In this document: one piece after another, positions 27,993 through 36,982 of the stretch
Numbering within the stretch: position 1 is the first letter of the stretch
Layout of the letters: each line of letters opens with the position of its first letter
NCBI RefSeq assembly: GCF_000733755.1
Contig: NZ_JPOF01000003.1
Location: forward strand, 124,001 to 188,000
Source: Lachnoclostridium phytofermentans
Lineage (GTDB): Bacteria > Bacillota > Clostridia > Lachnospirales > Lachnospiraceae
Direction of reading: 5' to 3'
DNA length: 64,000 bases
Position numbers and translations under genes: made by a program
Notes under the pieces: model-generated
What the model was told of the DNA's origin: nothing
Seen by the model: only the letters and a program-made list of their open reading frames with translations
Databases searched by the model: none

Positions 27993-28898
27993 TTAAAGTT
28001 CATAAGGTGTCACCTGATAAACATAATAATTCAACCAATTCGTATACAACGCATTCGCATGCGCCCTCCAAGAAAGATTCGGTCTTTGCATGGAATCATC
28101 ACTAGGATAATAATTCTTTGGCAACTGTATTTCAAGCCCCTTAGCTACATCCCTCTTATACTCATTGTCTAAGGTAATACGATCGTACTCCGGATGCCCC
28201 ATCACAAAGATATGTTTTCCCTCTCCACCTATCACAAGAAGTACTCCTGCCTCCTCTGATTCAGCAAGAATCGTAAGATCTGGGTTTTGTAGGATTTCCT
28301 CTCTAGAGGTTTCTGTGTGGCGGGAGTGAGGAGCTAGGAAGACATCATCGAAACCTCTAACTAGTGGCTCTTTTCTCTTTAATAATTTATGTTCAAAGAT
28401 ACCAAACATCTTCGCAGGAAGAGGATATTTCTTGATTCCATAATGATAATAAAGTCCAGCTTGAGCACCCCAGCAAAGATGGAGTGTCGAGGTTACGTTA
28501 GTTTTTGACCACTCCATGATTTTAGTCAGTTCATTCCAATAAGCAACCTCTTCAAATTCCATCTGCTCCACTGGTGCACCCGTAATGATTAAACCGTCAA
28601 ACCGTCTATTTTTCACATCGTCATGAGTTTGGTAAAATTGCTCTAAGTGACTCGTAGCAGTATTCTTACCGACGTAGGTATCGGTGGTTAAGAATGTGAT
28701 ATCTACCTGTAACGGTGTATTACTTAAGCTACGAAGTAACTGGACTTCGGTATCTTCTTTTAATGGCATTAGATTTAAAATTGCTATTTTTAGTGGACGG
28801 ATATCCTGTTGCATCGCTCGCTTTTCATCCATCATGAATATATTCTCTTCTTCTAGAATTTTCTTTGCAGGTAAATCATTTTGAACTTTAATTGGCAT
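27993..28898 (-). CDS. metA: homoserine O-acetyltransferase, MetA family
   Basis: A 301-residue MetA-family acyltransferase, first committed step of methionine synthesis from homoserine. The nucleophile is Cys142 in [10 protein letters not shown], and the His235/Glu237 pair is in MGHPEYDR. Residue 111 is Glu ([10 protein letters not shown]). In characterised MetA proteins Glu111 selects acetyl-CoA while Gly111 selects succinyl-CoA, so this should be an acetyltransferase despite the gene name. GAGGAGG precedes the ATG. It lies 31 bases behind ligA on the same strand and is probably co-transcribed. Its last codons coincide with the island boundary repeat. Confidence 0.93.
   Translation of the reverse strand: MPIKVQNDLPAKKILEEENIFMMDEKRAMQQDIRPLKIAILNLMPLKEDTEVQLLRSLSNTPLQVDITFLTTDTYVGKNTATSHLEQFYQTHDDVKNRRFDGLIITGAPVEQMEFEEVAYWNELTKIMEWSKTNVTSTLHLCWGAQAGLYYHYGIKKYPLPAKMFGIFEHKLLKRKEPLVRGFDDVFLAPHSRHTETSREEILQNPDLTILAESEEAGVLLVIGGEGKHIFVMGHPEYDRITLDNEYKRDVAKGLEIQLPKNYYPSDDSMQRPNLSWRAHANALYTNWLNYYVYQVTPYEL
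28006..28029. repeat. right 24-bp direct repeat (candidate attR) inside metA
   Basis: Identical to 19338-19361. It covers codons for YYVYQVTP near the metA C-terminus. Confidence 0.75.
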
Positions 28899-28929
28899 CG
28901 ATATATCCTCCTCTTTTTATAATAAAGCT

Positions 28930-30891
28930 TTACGCTTCGTTTAGTAATTTTATGAATTCTTCTTCTGTAATTACAGGAATTCCAAGCTCTTTTGCTTTCT
29001 TATTTTTCGATGAGCTTGATGTGTTATCGTTGTTAATCAGATAGTTTGTTTTTGCTGTAACGGAACCAGTCACTTTTCCCCCGTGCTGTTCTATTACATC
29101 CTTCACTTCATTTCGATTTGCAAAATGTTCTACGGAACCGGTAATTACAAAGGTTAGTCCTTTCAGTTTCTCAGAACCTTCTGCTACCTCTTCTTTTTCA
29201 AAGGTTATTTCCTTTAGTAAATCTTCTATGATAAGTTTATTTTCCGGCTTTTGAAAATAGGACACAAATGCTTCTGCAATCACATCTCCAATCTGAGGAA
29301 TCAGAGTAAGCTCTTCTGCTGTAGCATTTGACACTCTATTAAAGTCATAACCAAACTCCTTACAGATTAGTTTCGCATTGGCTAATCCGACATTTGCGAT
29401 GCCTAAACTATAGATAAATTTAGCAAGGATTGGTGTTCTTGCTCTTTCTACAGAGTCTACAAGATTACGGAAGGATTTTTCTCCAAAGCCTTCCATGGTT
29501 GTAATCTCCTCTTTAAAATCTTTCACATGGAAAATATCTGCAAGTTCCTTAATCAGACCTTTTGCGATCAGCTTTTCTATGGTAGCCTCTGACAGACCTT
29601 CGATATTCATGGCATCACGGCTTACAAAATGGGTAAAGGACTTAATTTTCTTTGCAAGGCACTCTGGATTCATGCAGTAAAGTGACTTTACGTCGCTATC
29701 CTGTTTTATCATCGTTTCTCCACCGCAAACTGGACAGGCCTTTGGTATAGGTAAATGTCCGCTTCTCGTAAGGTTATCCGCGATTTGAGGAATAATCATA
29801 TTGGCTTTGTAAACGGTTACTTTATCACCTAAGCCAAGCTCTAACCCCTCCATAATACTGATATTATGAAGGCTTGCACGGCTTACCGTTGTACCTTCTA
29901 ATTCTACTGGGTCAAAGATTGCAACCGGATTAATCAGTCCTGTTCTTGAAGCACTCCACTCAATTTCCTGTAGAGTAGTTTCCTTAATTTCATCCCTCCA
30001 TTTAAAGGCGATTCCGTTTCTTGGGAACTTCGAAGTTCTACCAAGGGATTCACCATAAGCAATATCATTAAAAAACAGCACTAACCCATCCGATGGAAAA
30101 TCATTCGTCATAATATGATTTTCAAAGTACTCCATCGTTTCTTCCATGTTCTCTGCAGTTACCAGCTTTTCTTCCACCACATCAAAACCTAACTCTTTTA
30201 ACCAGTTAAATTGCTCCATCATCGTTTTAAAACGGCTCATTTCATCCATTCGTATTAACGAAAAAGCAAAGAAATTAACATTACGCTTGGCTGTTATCTC
30301 ATTATTTAACTGACGAACCGAACCACTACATAGATTTCTAGGATTCTTATATTTTGCATCTGCGTCCGGAATTAACGCATTTATCTTTTCAAAATCAGAA
30401 TAACGAATTACCGCCTCTCCACGGATAATTAGTTCTCCTTCATAAGGAATTGTGAGTGGTAGATTTTTAAATACCTTTGCATTGTTTGTAACAACCTCTC
30501 CAACTTCGCCATTTCCTCTTGTAACGGCTTTTACTAATTCACCATTTCGATAAGTTAAAACGATGGTAAGACCATCCATCTTCCAGGAAAGAACACCTTC
30601 TTTATCACCAAGCCAATCAATCAAAGCTGTTACTTCTTTTGTCTTATCAAGAGAAAGCATCGCTGACTCGTGACGCTCCTTTGGTAATTCACTTAATATT
30701 TCATAACCTACATTTCTTGTAGGACTACCTGCTAAGACAATTCCGGTTTCTTCTTCCAGCCTTTTTAACTCATCATACAATTTATCATACTCAAAATTGC
30801 TCATAATCTCCCGGTCTTCCTGCTCATAGACTCTGGCTGCCTTATCGAGAAGTTTGGTTAATTCAAAAATCCGTTGTTTCTTTTCCTGCAT
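28930..30891 (-). CDS. ligA: NAD+-dependent DNA ligase
   Basis: A 653-residue LigA that seals nicks in replication and repair using NAD+. The N-terminal Ia domain includes DKLYDELKRLEE. The adenylated lysine is Lys104 in SWKMDGLTI (KxDG motif). An OB fold, a four-cysteine zinc finger (CPVCGG, CMNPEC), helix-hairpin-helix repeats and a C-terminal BRCT domain (GLTFVITGSVEHFANRNEV) follow. AAAGGAG precedes the ATG. All domains are present. It is first in a probable operon with metA, an unusual pairing with no obvious functional link. Confidence 0.95.
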   Translation of the reverse strand: MQEKKQRIFELTKLLDKAARVYEQEDREIMSNFEYDKLYDELKRLEEETGIVLAGSPTRNVGYEILSELPKERHESAMLSLDKTKEVTALIDWLGDKEGVLSWKMDGLTIVLTYRNGELVKAVTRGNGEVGEVVTNNAKVFKNLPLTIPYEGELIIRGEAVIRYSDFEKINALIPDADAKYKNPRNLCSGSVRQLNNEITAKRNVNFFAFSLIRMDEMSRFKTMMEQFNWLKELGFDVVEEKLVTAENMEETMEYFENHIMTNDFPSDGLVLFFNDIAYGESLGRTSKFPRNGIAFKWRDEIKETTLQEIEWSASRTGLINPVAIFDPVELEGTTVSRASLHNISIMEGLELGLGDKVTVYKANMIIPQIADNLTRSGHLPIPKACPVCGGETMIKQDSDVKSLYCMNPECLAKKIKSFTHFVSRDAMNIEGLSEATIEKLIAKGLIKELADIFHVKDFKEEITTMEGFGEKSFRNLVDSVERARTPILAKFIYSLGIANVGLANAKLICKEFGYDFNRVSNATAEELTLIPQIGDVIAEAFVSYFQKPENKLIIEDLLKEITFEKEEVAEGSEKLKGLTFVITGSVEHFANRNEVKDVIEQHGGKVTGSVTAKTNYLINNDNTSSSSKNKKAKELGIPVITEEEFIKLLNEA

Positions 30892-31020
30892 TGTCTTGCT
30901 CCTTTAATACTTCTATACTTTTCATTGCTATAATATAAATTATTCTATACTTTTATATAGTCTACGCCTAAATTGATTCTATAAATAAATTTGTTCTATA
31001 CTAGTAATTGTTTATTCTTG

Positions 31021-31255
31021 TTTTTTCTAACTAGAATTCGTCCTTTACCAATAATTTTGTTTTTCTACGCTAGAATTCGTCCATTAATAATAATGTTTAT
31101 TCTAGTCTTTTCTAAGCTAGGAATCGTCTTTAACAAATAATGTTTGTTTAGTTATTTTTTAAGATCGAATCCGTCCTTTACTAATAATGTTTATTCTAGC
31201 TTTTCTATGCTAGGATTCATTCATTACTAATAATGTATCTTCTAGATTTTATTTT
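31021..31255. repeat. degenerate ~47-bp tandem repeats
   Basis: About five imperfect copies built around CTAGAATTCGTCC...TAATAATGTTTATTCTAG. The GAATTCGTC-like core recurs at 31034, 31073, 31121, 31167 and 31214 (steps of 39, 48, 46 and 47). It lies in the roughly 440-base gap upstream of ligA, which holds nothing else I recognise. Confidence 0.7.
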
Positions 31256-31334
31256 AGTATTTATTTGAGTACGAAACTTGTCTTCATTTTCGACCCATAC
31301 CACTCTTACATAAACTAGATTCTTACTGTAACTC

Positions 31335-32738
31335 CTAGTATTTCTTCATCCCTTTCGAGTTACCATTAGAAGCAACACGATTACCACCAGCATTCCCTTT
31401 TGTATGGCTCTTAGGTTGTGATGTTCTGCTTCTCGATACGTTTCCTTCAGTTCTGTTCTTTGAACTGAACGTACTTCCCTCTGATCTGCTATTTGAACTA
31501 AATTTATTTCCTTCTGATTTGTTCTTTGAACTGAACGTATTTCCCTCAGACTTGTTATTTGAACTAAATTTATTTCCTTCTGATTTGTTCCTTGAGCTGA
31601 ATGTATTCCCCTCTGCCCTGCTATTGGAACTAAATCTATTTCCTTCTGATTTGTTCTTTGAACTGAACGTATTTCCCTCTGACCTGCTATTGGAACTAAA
31701 TCTATTTCCTTCTGATTTATTCCTTGAGCTGAACGAATTTCCCTCTGTCCTGTTATTTGAACTGAACTTTTTACCTTCTGATTTATTCTTTGATGCGTAT
31801 TTATTACCTTCCGCTTTATTTCTAGTAGCTTCGCTTTTCTTCTTATCTTCTTTTTTTTCTGAGAAATATCTGTCTTTCGTTTTTCTCTTTCCAGTAGATA
31901 CTTTTTTACCGTGCGTTTTTGCTATATTAGTTGAATCTACTCTCTCTAATGGGAATTCATCATCCGGTTCGAGAATCAATGCTTCATTTTTTGATAACTC
32001 GATTTGTTCCTTTAAGCCCTCAAGTTCCTTATCTGTTAAGTTACGATACCCTCCAACTTTTAACCTTCCAAGATTCACATTCATAATACGTACACGAACA
32101 AGTCGAATAACTTTATAATCAAAATACTCACACATACGACGAATCTGACGATTTAACCCTTGCGTTAAGATAATTTTAAATGTAACCTTATCAAGCGCTT
32201 CTAACGTACACGGTTTCGTTATCGTATCAAGGATTGGTACTCCTCCTGCCATTCCCTTTAAAAATTCAGCAGTAATTGGCTTATTTACCGTTACGATATA
32301 TTCCTTTTCATGATGATTTCCTGCACGCAAGATTTTATTAACAATATCTCCATTGTTCGTTAAGAAGATAAGACCTTCAGAATCTTTATCAAGTCTTCCG
32401 ATTGGATAAATACGCTGACTGTATTTAATATAATCTATAATATTATCTGGTTCTCTTCTCTCCGTTGTACACACAATTCCCTTAGGCTTATGAAATGCAA
32501 TTAGAACCATCTTTTCTTCTCTACTAACTTCCTTTTTACCAAGCATAACCTTCTGCCCTGGTAATACTTTACTCCCCATCACAGCAACTTCTCCATCGAT
32601 GGTAACTTCACCTTTTGCAATTCTTGTGTCTGCTTCTCTACGTGAACAGATTCCAGAATCGCTTAGATATTTATTAATACGGACTGCCTTATCTTCCGTT
32701 TCTTCTGTATCAAATAATCGTTTTGTAACCTTCGCCAT
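31335..32738 (-). CDS. RluF/RsuA-family rRNA pseudouridine synthase with repetitive tail
   Basis: A 467-residue protein. Residues 20-65 form an S4 RNA-binding domain (VRINKYLSDSGICSRREAD); the catalytic domain follows with PIGRLDKDSEGLIFLTNNGD, whose Asp is the invariant catalytic residue. It is closest to RluF, which modifies 23S rRNA. The domain ends near residue 250. A basic linker and twelve tandem 11-residue repeats of the form KSEGNKFSSNN (about 308-439) follow, far longer than in typical RluF. ATG 32738 was chosen with AAAGGA about 10 nt upstream; an ATG seven codons earlier has no site. The tail is low-complexity, basic and probably disordered, perhaps binding RNA. Confidence 0.85.
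   Translation of the reverse strand: MAKVTKRLFDTEETEDKAVRINKYLSDSGICSRREADTRIAKGEVTIDGEVAVMGSKVLPGQKVMLGKKEVSREEKMVLIAFHKPKGIVCTTERREPDNIIDYIKYSQRIYPIGRLDKDSEGLIFLTNNGDIVNKILRAGNHHEKEYIVTVNKPITAEFLKGMAGGVPILDTITKPCTLEALDKVTFKIILTQGLNRQIRRMCEYFDYKVIRLVRVRIMNVNLGRLKVGGYRNLTDKELEGLKEQIELSKNEALILEPDDEFPLERVDSTNIAKTHGKKVSTGKRKTKDRYFSEKKEDKKKSEATRNKAEGNKYASKNKSEGKKFSSNNRTEGNSFSSRNKSEGNRFSSNSRSEGNTFSSKNKSEGNRFSSNSRAEGNTFSSRNKSEGNKFSSNNKSEGNTFSSKNKSEGNKFSSNSRSEGSTFSSKNRTEGNVSRSRTSQPKSHTKGNAGGNRVASNGNSKGMKKY
31422..31817 (-). repeat. 33-bp coding tandem repeats in the synthase tail
   Basis: Twelve in-frame 33-bp units, alternating NKFSS and NTFSS types to give a 66-bp higher-order period. Several 66-bp units are nearly identical at DNA level, a sign of recent expansion. 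Confidence 0.85.
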
Positions 32739-33015
32739 GTTTCTTGTTATCCTTTCCATCTGAGAATCTTAAAAGATTTCTCACCAGTTGTATTATTATA
32801 TCATTATTTTCTTATCATTCCAATCATTTCTTATTTCCTCAACAGGTACTCAACAATACCTAGGAAAGAGTATCAATACATACCCTAGAGAAATTTTGAA
32901 TGAAAACATTCAAATGATACCTATGAAATAATTCAATTATATGTCCTTATAACTTATCCAGTATTTTTCTAATGCAATTTCAGTCCTAAATTGAAAAACA
33001 TTTGTAATTATTGAC

Positions 33016-33044
33016 TTTACAAATCTTTCATTTGTCGATATAAT
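33016..33044 (+). promoter_or_regulatory. promoter of the tRNA-Arg gene
   Basis: TTTACA (33016-33021), 17 bases, TATAAT (33039-33044), about 50 bases upstream of the tRNA. Confidence 0.65.
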
Positions 33045-33096
33045 ATTGTAGTACTATAAACAATTTAACTCTATAAACCTTTCTTAAGGTTGTTTT

Positions 33097-33169
33097 GCAT
33101 CTGTAGCTCAGTGGATAGGGCAGCAGCTTCCGAAGCTGAAGGTCGTAGGTTCGAATCCTATCAGGTGCA
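33097..33169 (+). tRNA. tRNA-Arg (anticodon CCG)
   Basis: A 73-base cloverleaf: acceptor GCATCTG pairs with CAGGTGC, discriminator A; D-arm GCTC/GGGC; anticodon loop TTCCGAA giving CCG, which reads CGG; T-arm GTAGG-TTCGAAT-CCTAT. CCA is not encoded, and a T run follows directly as a terminator. One mismatch (G-A) is at the top of the anticodon stem. Confidence 0.92.
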
Positions 33170-33525
33170 TTTTTTATACTCAAAAATAGCCTTTCTTCTA
33201 TCTTTTTTCATAGGAAATCACTTATTCTTCTTTAATCTTTCCTTTCCCATGTAAATTTTTGTTACATCTTTGTTACGAATTATTAACCTTATGTTACCAA
33301 ATTCCGAGATGATAGTTGATTTTTTGGACATATTTTGGTATGATAGGTAAAGTTAGGTTATTCTTAAAAGCTATTTGAATTTTACTATTACATACTATTA
33401 ATAATTGCATACCATATCTGTCAGAAGATTTGTTGCTGCAATTAACAAGAATATGCACGTTTTCACACTATACTCTTGACCAACATAGCAATACCACCTC
33501 AAAGAAGAACTTAAGGAGTACCCCT

Positions 33526-34278
33526 ATGAGATTAAAGTATAAAAAAATGTTATTATTATTCACAATGGGTATCTTGGGAGTTGGTATGGTCACTATCTCC
33601 TTTCAAGTTGCGCCTGATTCTGTATTACCAGCAGCTTTTATGGATGAGGGAGAGCCAGGTTCCTTAGAATCCCCTAGTCCTACCAGTTCTCTCGCTTCTT
33701 CACAAGCTATCACTCCTACCGTATCAGCAACAAATACACCTATACCAGATAATACAAATGCGCTGAAAAAGGATGCTTTCCCGGAAATTAATAACCTCTT
33801 TAAGACATTCTTAAGTGCAAAAATAAAAGCTGATGCAGAAGCTATAGAAACAATTAAATCTTGTGTTACGGATGCTAGTCTTTTAGATTTTGAACGTATC
33901 TCGAAGAAAGTGGAGTATATAATGGATTATAAAAACATCCATTGCTACACAAAACCGGGAACTGGAGAAATAGACTATATTGTCTATGTATGTTATGACA
34001 TAATGATAACTAAAATACAAACCGGTGCACCAAGTATTGATGAATTCTATGTCACTTATCAAGATGGAAAACCATATATCTATTTTGGAACAGTAACACA
34101 GGAAACTAAAACTTATATTGATAAAGCACGGACGGAAAATGATGTTCAGCAGCTAATTGCTGAAGTTGATGATAACTTCCTAAAAGCGCTAGAAATGGAT
34201 GAAGATTTAAGAGAGTTTTATGAAAATCTTAAGGCTCAGATTCCAAGTGAAGAACCTAGTACAACACCAGAACCGTAA
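33526..34278 (+). CDS. membrane-anchored extracytoplasmic protein, NTF2-like domain
   Basis: A 250-residue protein with an N-terminal membrane anchor (KKMLLLFTMGILGVGMVTIS), then a Ser/Thr/Pro-rich linker to about residue 75, and a globular domain (about 82-235) resembling the NTF2-like fold of many Lachnospiraceae surface proteins. AAGGAG precedes ATG 33526; longer upstream starts lack a site. There is no lipobox cysteine. It stands alone between the tRNA and a strong terminator. Function unknown; a cell-surface or envelope role is inferred from the anchor. Confidence 0.75.
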   Translation: MRLKYKKMLLLFTMGILGVGMVTISFQVAPDSVLPAAFMDEGEPGSLESPSPTSSLASSQAITPTVSATNTPIPDNTNALKKDAFPEINNLFKTFLSAKIKADAEAIETIKSCVTDASLLDFERISKKVEYIMDYKNIHCYTKPGTGEIDYIVYVCYDIMITKIQTGAPSIDEFYVTYQDGKPYIYFGTVTQETKTYIDKARTENDVQQLIAEVDDNFLKALEMDEDLREFYENLKAQIPSEEPSTTPEP

Positions 34279-34336
34279 ACCCAAGATTGAAAGCATCCAC
34301 GCTCACATGATTGTTTTACAGAAAATAAATTACAAT

Positions 34337-34407
34337 AACGGGAACAAAATCAATACTCCTAACGAAAGCCTTCTTGCTTCTCTATGGATTGTGGTTTTGT
34401 TCCCGTT
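34337..34407 (+). terminator. terminator after the surface protein gene
   Basis: 13-bp stem AACGGGAACAAAA (34337-34349) with TTTTGTTCCCGTT (34395-34407), long 45-base loop, then TTC-rich sequence. Confidence 0.7.
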
Positions 34408-34513
34408 TTCTTCAAGATGGTTTAGCTAACATGATTTTTATAATTATCCCCGATACCATGCCACTTACTTATATGTATTATTCTTAACACTCGAACTTTT
34501 TTGGTAACTTCCT

Positions 34514-35443
34514 CTACCTATTATCAATCACCAACTCTAACAATATATTCCTTATAGATTCATAGTTATATACAGTATCTGAAAGAATCTCTTCCATAGC
34601 AACCTGTGTCTGATTAATTTCTTTCACCATTTCTTCCAAATGCTCTCTATCCCTATCTTCTCCGACTGGTACTAATATTAGCTCATGAATGCTTGACGGC
34701 AAAAGGAAAAAATCTGTTCCTAATTGTTTATAAAAAAGTTCAAGTAATCCTTGATATAATAAACAACTAGCACCATTGATCCCACAACTATTTGTTAAAA
34801 CATACATCGAAGAATTGAAAGAGGTTGGTAAGATCATCACTTCCTTTTGAGGAGTCCATGTCTCTTGCTTGATTGCATCATAAACGATATCCTCCATTGG
34901 TCGTATGATTGCTGGGAATGTATTTTTCGTATTTTCCAATGCGACATTTCGCAATTCTTCTACGGACACTCCCCAACTCTTTCGATGTTCTTCTGTAATT
35001 CTTACACTACCTATTCCCTCCTCATCCTTTCTGATTAAGCAGTGAAATGTGACTGCGAATTCTAATAATCGATAATGTGGAATACTCTGTAGTAATAATT
35101 TGTTTTTCTCATAATTCACTAATCGAAAAATTATCCTTGCTTTCACTTCCTCAAATTCCATTCGAGCTGGAATCATGATCTGTGATGTCTCTCCCTTTAC
35201 ACCATCGTAAGCCTTAATTACCTCATTCACTATATCACTTAGTGACTCACCCTTCTGGTAATTTTCATAATAAGAATTCAAATAAATACTTGGCACTATC
35301 TTATCCGAAGTACAACGTATCAAAAGTCCGTCAAGTAATAGACCATTGTTTTTACGAACCTGATTTAAATCTGTTTCATATTCCTCTCCCAAACGCTTTT
35401 TTACTTCCTCCTTCATATAGTTTAGGAAGTTTTCATAGGACAT
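34514..35443 (-). CDS. DUF5688-family protein
   Basis: A 309-residue soluble protein starting MSYENFLNYMKEEVKKRLG, with the arrangement of the DUF5688 family common in Lachnospiraceae: a helical N-terminus, a central LDGLLIR and IYLNSYYENYQKG segment, and a C-terminal region with FFLLPSSIHELILVPV. ATG 35443 is preferred, with AGGTG about 9 nt upstream; a GTG four codons earlier is the alternative. No catalytic motif is recognised. Function unknown. Confidence 0.7.
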   Translation of the reverse strand: MSYENFLNYMKEEVKKRLGEEYETDLNQVRKNNGLLLDGLLIRCTSDKIVPSIYLNSYYENYQKGESLSDIVNEVIKAYDGVKGETSQIMIPARMEFEEVKARIIFRLVNYEKNKLLLQSIPHYRLLEFAVTFHCLIRKDEEGIGSVRITEEHRKSWGVSVEELRNVALENTKNTFPAIIRPMEDIVYDAIKQETWTPQKEVMILPTSFNSSMYVLTNSCGINGASCLLYQGLLELFYKQLGTDFFLLPSSIHELILVPVGEDRDREHLEEMVKEINQTQVAMEEILSDTVYNYESIRNILLELVIDNR

Positions 35444-36082
35444 TAATGTAGACACCTAGAACACAATCAGCTAATAATATTAACAACACTGCTGATATTC
35501 TCCTTTCCTTAATTTCCATGGATTTTTTAACTTTTGACTTCGATCTCAAGGTAGCATATTGATTTATGTTAATGCGAATTCGAACCCCTATTATGTATTA
35601 ACATAGCTACTATGTGATTCCTTGTTCTATCAAATCATACTAAAAATATTTTGAGATAACATATTACAGCAATCCAATAGTATTACTTTTAATACATGTA
35701 ATAGGTTCGAAAAATATTGGGATAGGTTAAGATACCCTTTATAGGTGTAGATATTTTTTACAGATTCTTGTAGATTAACTTGAAATGAATATAAAATTAG
35801 TAGAAGATTCATTTTATTTGATGCTTATTCTGAGTGTTAATTATGATTTTCCTGTATCAATCAAAATGAAATTAATGAGATAATATTAATGTGATATAAT
35901 CAAGAGATATAATCAAGAGATATCATCAATGAGATTTAATCTTGAGATTCATTCATAAGATTCATGAGATTCCATCATAAGCTTCCATCATAAGATTCCA
36001 TCATCAATGAGTTACCTATTCCTTATTAAGACAAAAGTTTTTATTTCTCTTCCATGGTAGTTTTATCGTACCAAAATCAGAT
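35444..36082. other. AT-rich intergenic region with short repeats
   Basis: About 640 bases with no gene. From about 35880 to 36010 it is built of short imperfect repeats around GAGATATAATCA and CCATCATAAGATTC (35972 onward, about 2.5 copies of 14 bases). It probably contains the DUF5688 promoter near its left side. Confidence 0.5.
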
Positions 36083-36115
36083 AAAAAAAACAATCGCAAG
36101 TTTCCATTGCGATTG
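36083..36115 (-). terminator. terminator of the YhhN-like gene
   Basis: Perfect 9-bp stem CAATCGCAA (36091-36099) with TTGCGATTG (36107-36115), followed on the minus strand by eight T. Confidence 0.9.
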
Positions 36116-36143
36116 TAGAAATTTTGTTTTAAAATTCATCAAT

Positions 36144-36941
36144 TTAAATAAAAGATCCTCTGTTATTACGTGAGTAATTTGCATCACTCAAACTGATTGC
36201 TACCTGGCCTGGTAAGTAACAAGCCCACATTCCAACACCAGCTGCCTGGATTAGGCTATCTAAAATCTTCGACTCGCTCATTATGTACAAGGAAAGATTA
36301 TATAATCCAACTTGAATATCACAAAGGAAGAAAAGAATCATTCCAATAAAAAACAAACCATATCGAATCTGCCCATTCATATAATGCTTCTTTGGATATA
36401 GAAAAAGTAAATAAAGGAGGTTTGCAACAAAATTCACAATATAGAATACACTTACCATTAAGAGTATATCGATAACAAAGTCCTGGGATTGCAAGAATAC
36501 GATAATCACAGCACTTAAGAAACCTCTGGTTACAAGGTGAAGAAAAAAGTCTAAAACTCCCTTCTCATTTCTTTTTCTATGAACACGATTTTCCATACGT
36601 AGAGAATATCGTAACAAGCTAAACATACGATAAAAATAGATAAGCTGAACGATACAAAATGCAATGATTCCATATTCATATACGGGTGTAAATAAAAGAA
36701 AAACGTCCGCTATCACTGTAAATACAAAGGCAACATTTAATAAGATTCGATCTACTGTTGCTTCATAGCATATTGTTCTAACCACGGTTAATATGAGACA
36801 TAATACGATCGACATGAATTTTATAATCGAGGACACAAGTACTGGACCTCCAAAGAAGTCCAGTGCTAAGAAAGCTAGATATAAAATTCCAAGGGTACCA
36901 ACAATACCCTTGCTAATCATATTCCCTAAACGATAATTCAT
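36144..36941 (-). CDS. polytopic membrane protein, distantly YhhN-like
   Basis: A 265-residue protein with about eight hydrophobic segments and short loops. The segment IADVFLLFTPVYEYGIIAFC followed by QLIYFYRMF recalls the conserved GD-x-L and FxxxHxxY pattern of YhhN/TMEM86 proteins, some of which hydrolyse lysoplasmalogen, but the match is weak. GGAGG precedes the ATG. It follows the GGDEF-EAL gene by 41 bases and is probably co-transcribed. Function not established. Confidence 0.55.
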   Translation of the reverse strand: MNYRLGNMISKGIVGTLGILYLAFLALDFFGGPVLVSSIIKFMSIVLCLILTVVRTICYEATVDRILLNVAFVFTVIADVFLLFTPVYEYGIIAFCIVQLIYFYRMFSLLRYSLRMENRVHRKRNEKGVLDFFLHLVTRGFLSAVIIVFLQSQDFVIDILLMVSVFYIVNFVANLLYLLFLYPKKHYMNGQIRYGLFFIGMILFFLCDIQVGLYNLSLYIMSESKILDSLIQAAGVGMWACYLPGQVAISLSDANYSRNNRGSFI

Positions 36942-36982
36942 ATGCTTCCTCCAAATCTAAGGAAAGACATTCTGCCTATTTC

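Larger units (their letters stand above)
19338..28029. mobile_element. genomic island inserted at the 3' end of metA
   Basis: About 8.7 kb lies between two identical 24-bp direct repeats (19338-19361 and 28006-28029) that encode the last codons of metA. The right copy ends the intact metA with [11 protein letters not shown]; the left copy, read on the minus strand, still encodes [11 protein letters not shown] and a stop, using different codons after the repeat. That is what a site-specific integration at the 3' end of a gene leaves. The contents are accessory: DUF262 genes, an IS30 relic and decayed genes. No integrase or excisionase is visible, so the element is either a relic or was moved in trans. 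Homologous replacement of the metA end is the alternative. Confidence 0.65.

Noticed and set aside
31519-32118. Long plus-strand open frame of 199 codons opposite the pseudouridine synthase
   Set aside because: It is the antisense of the repetitive tail and has no ribosome binding site; repeats keep the opposite frame open.
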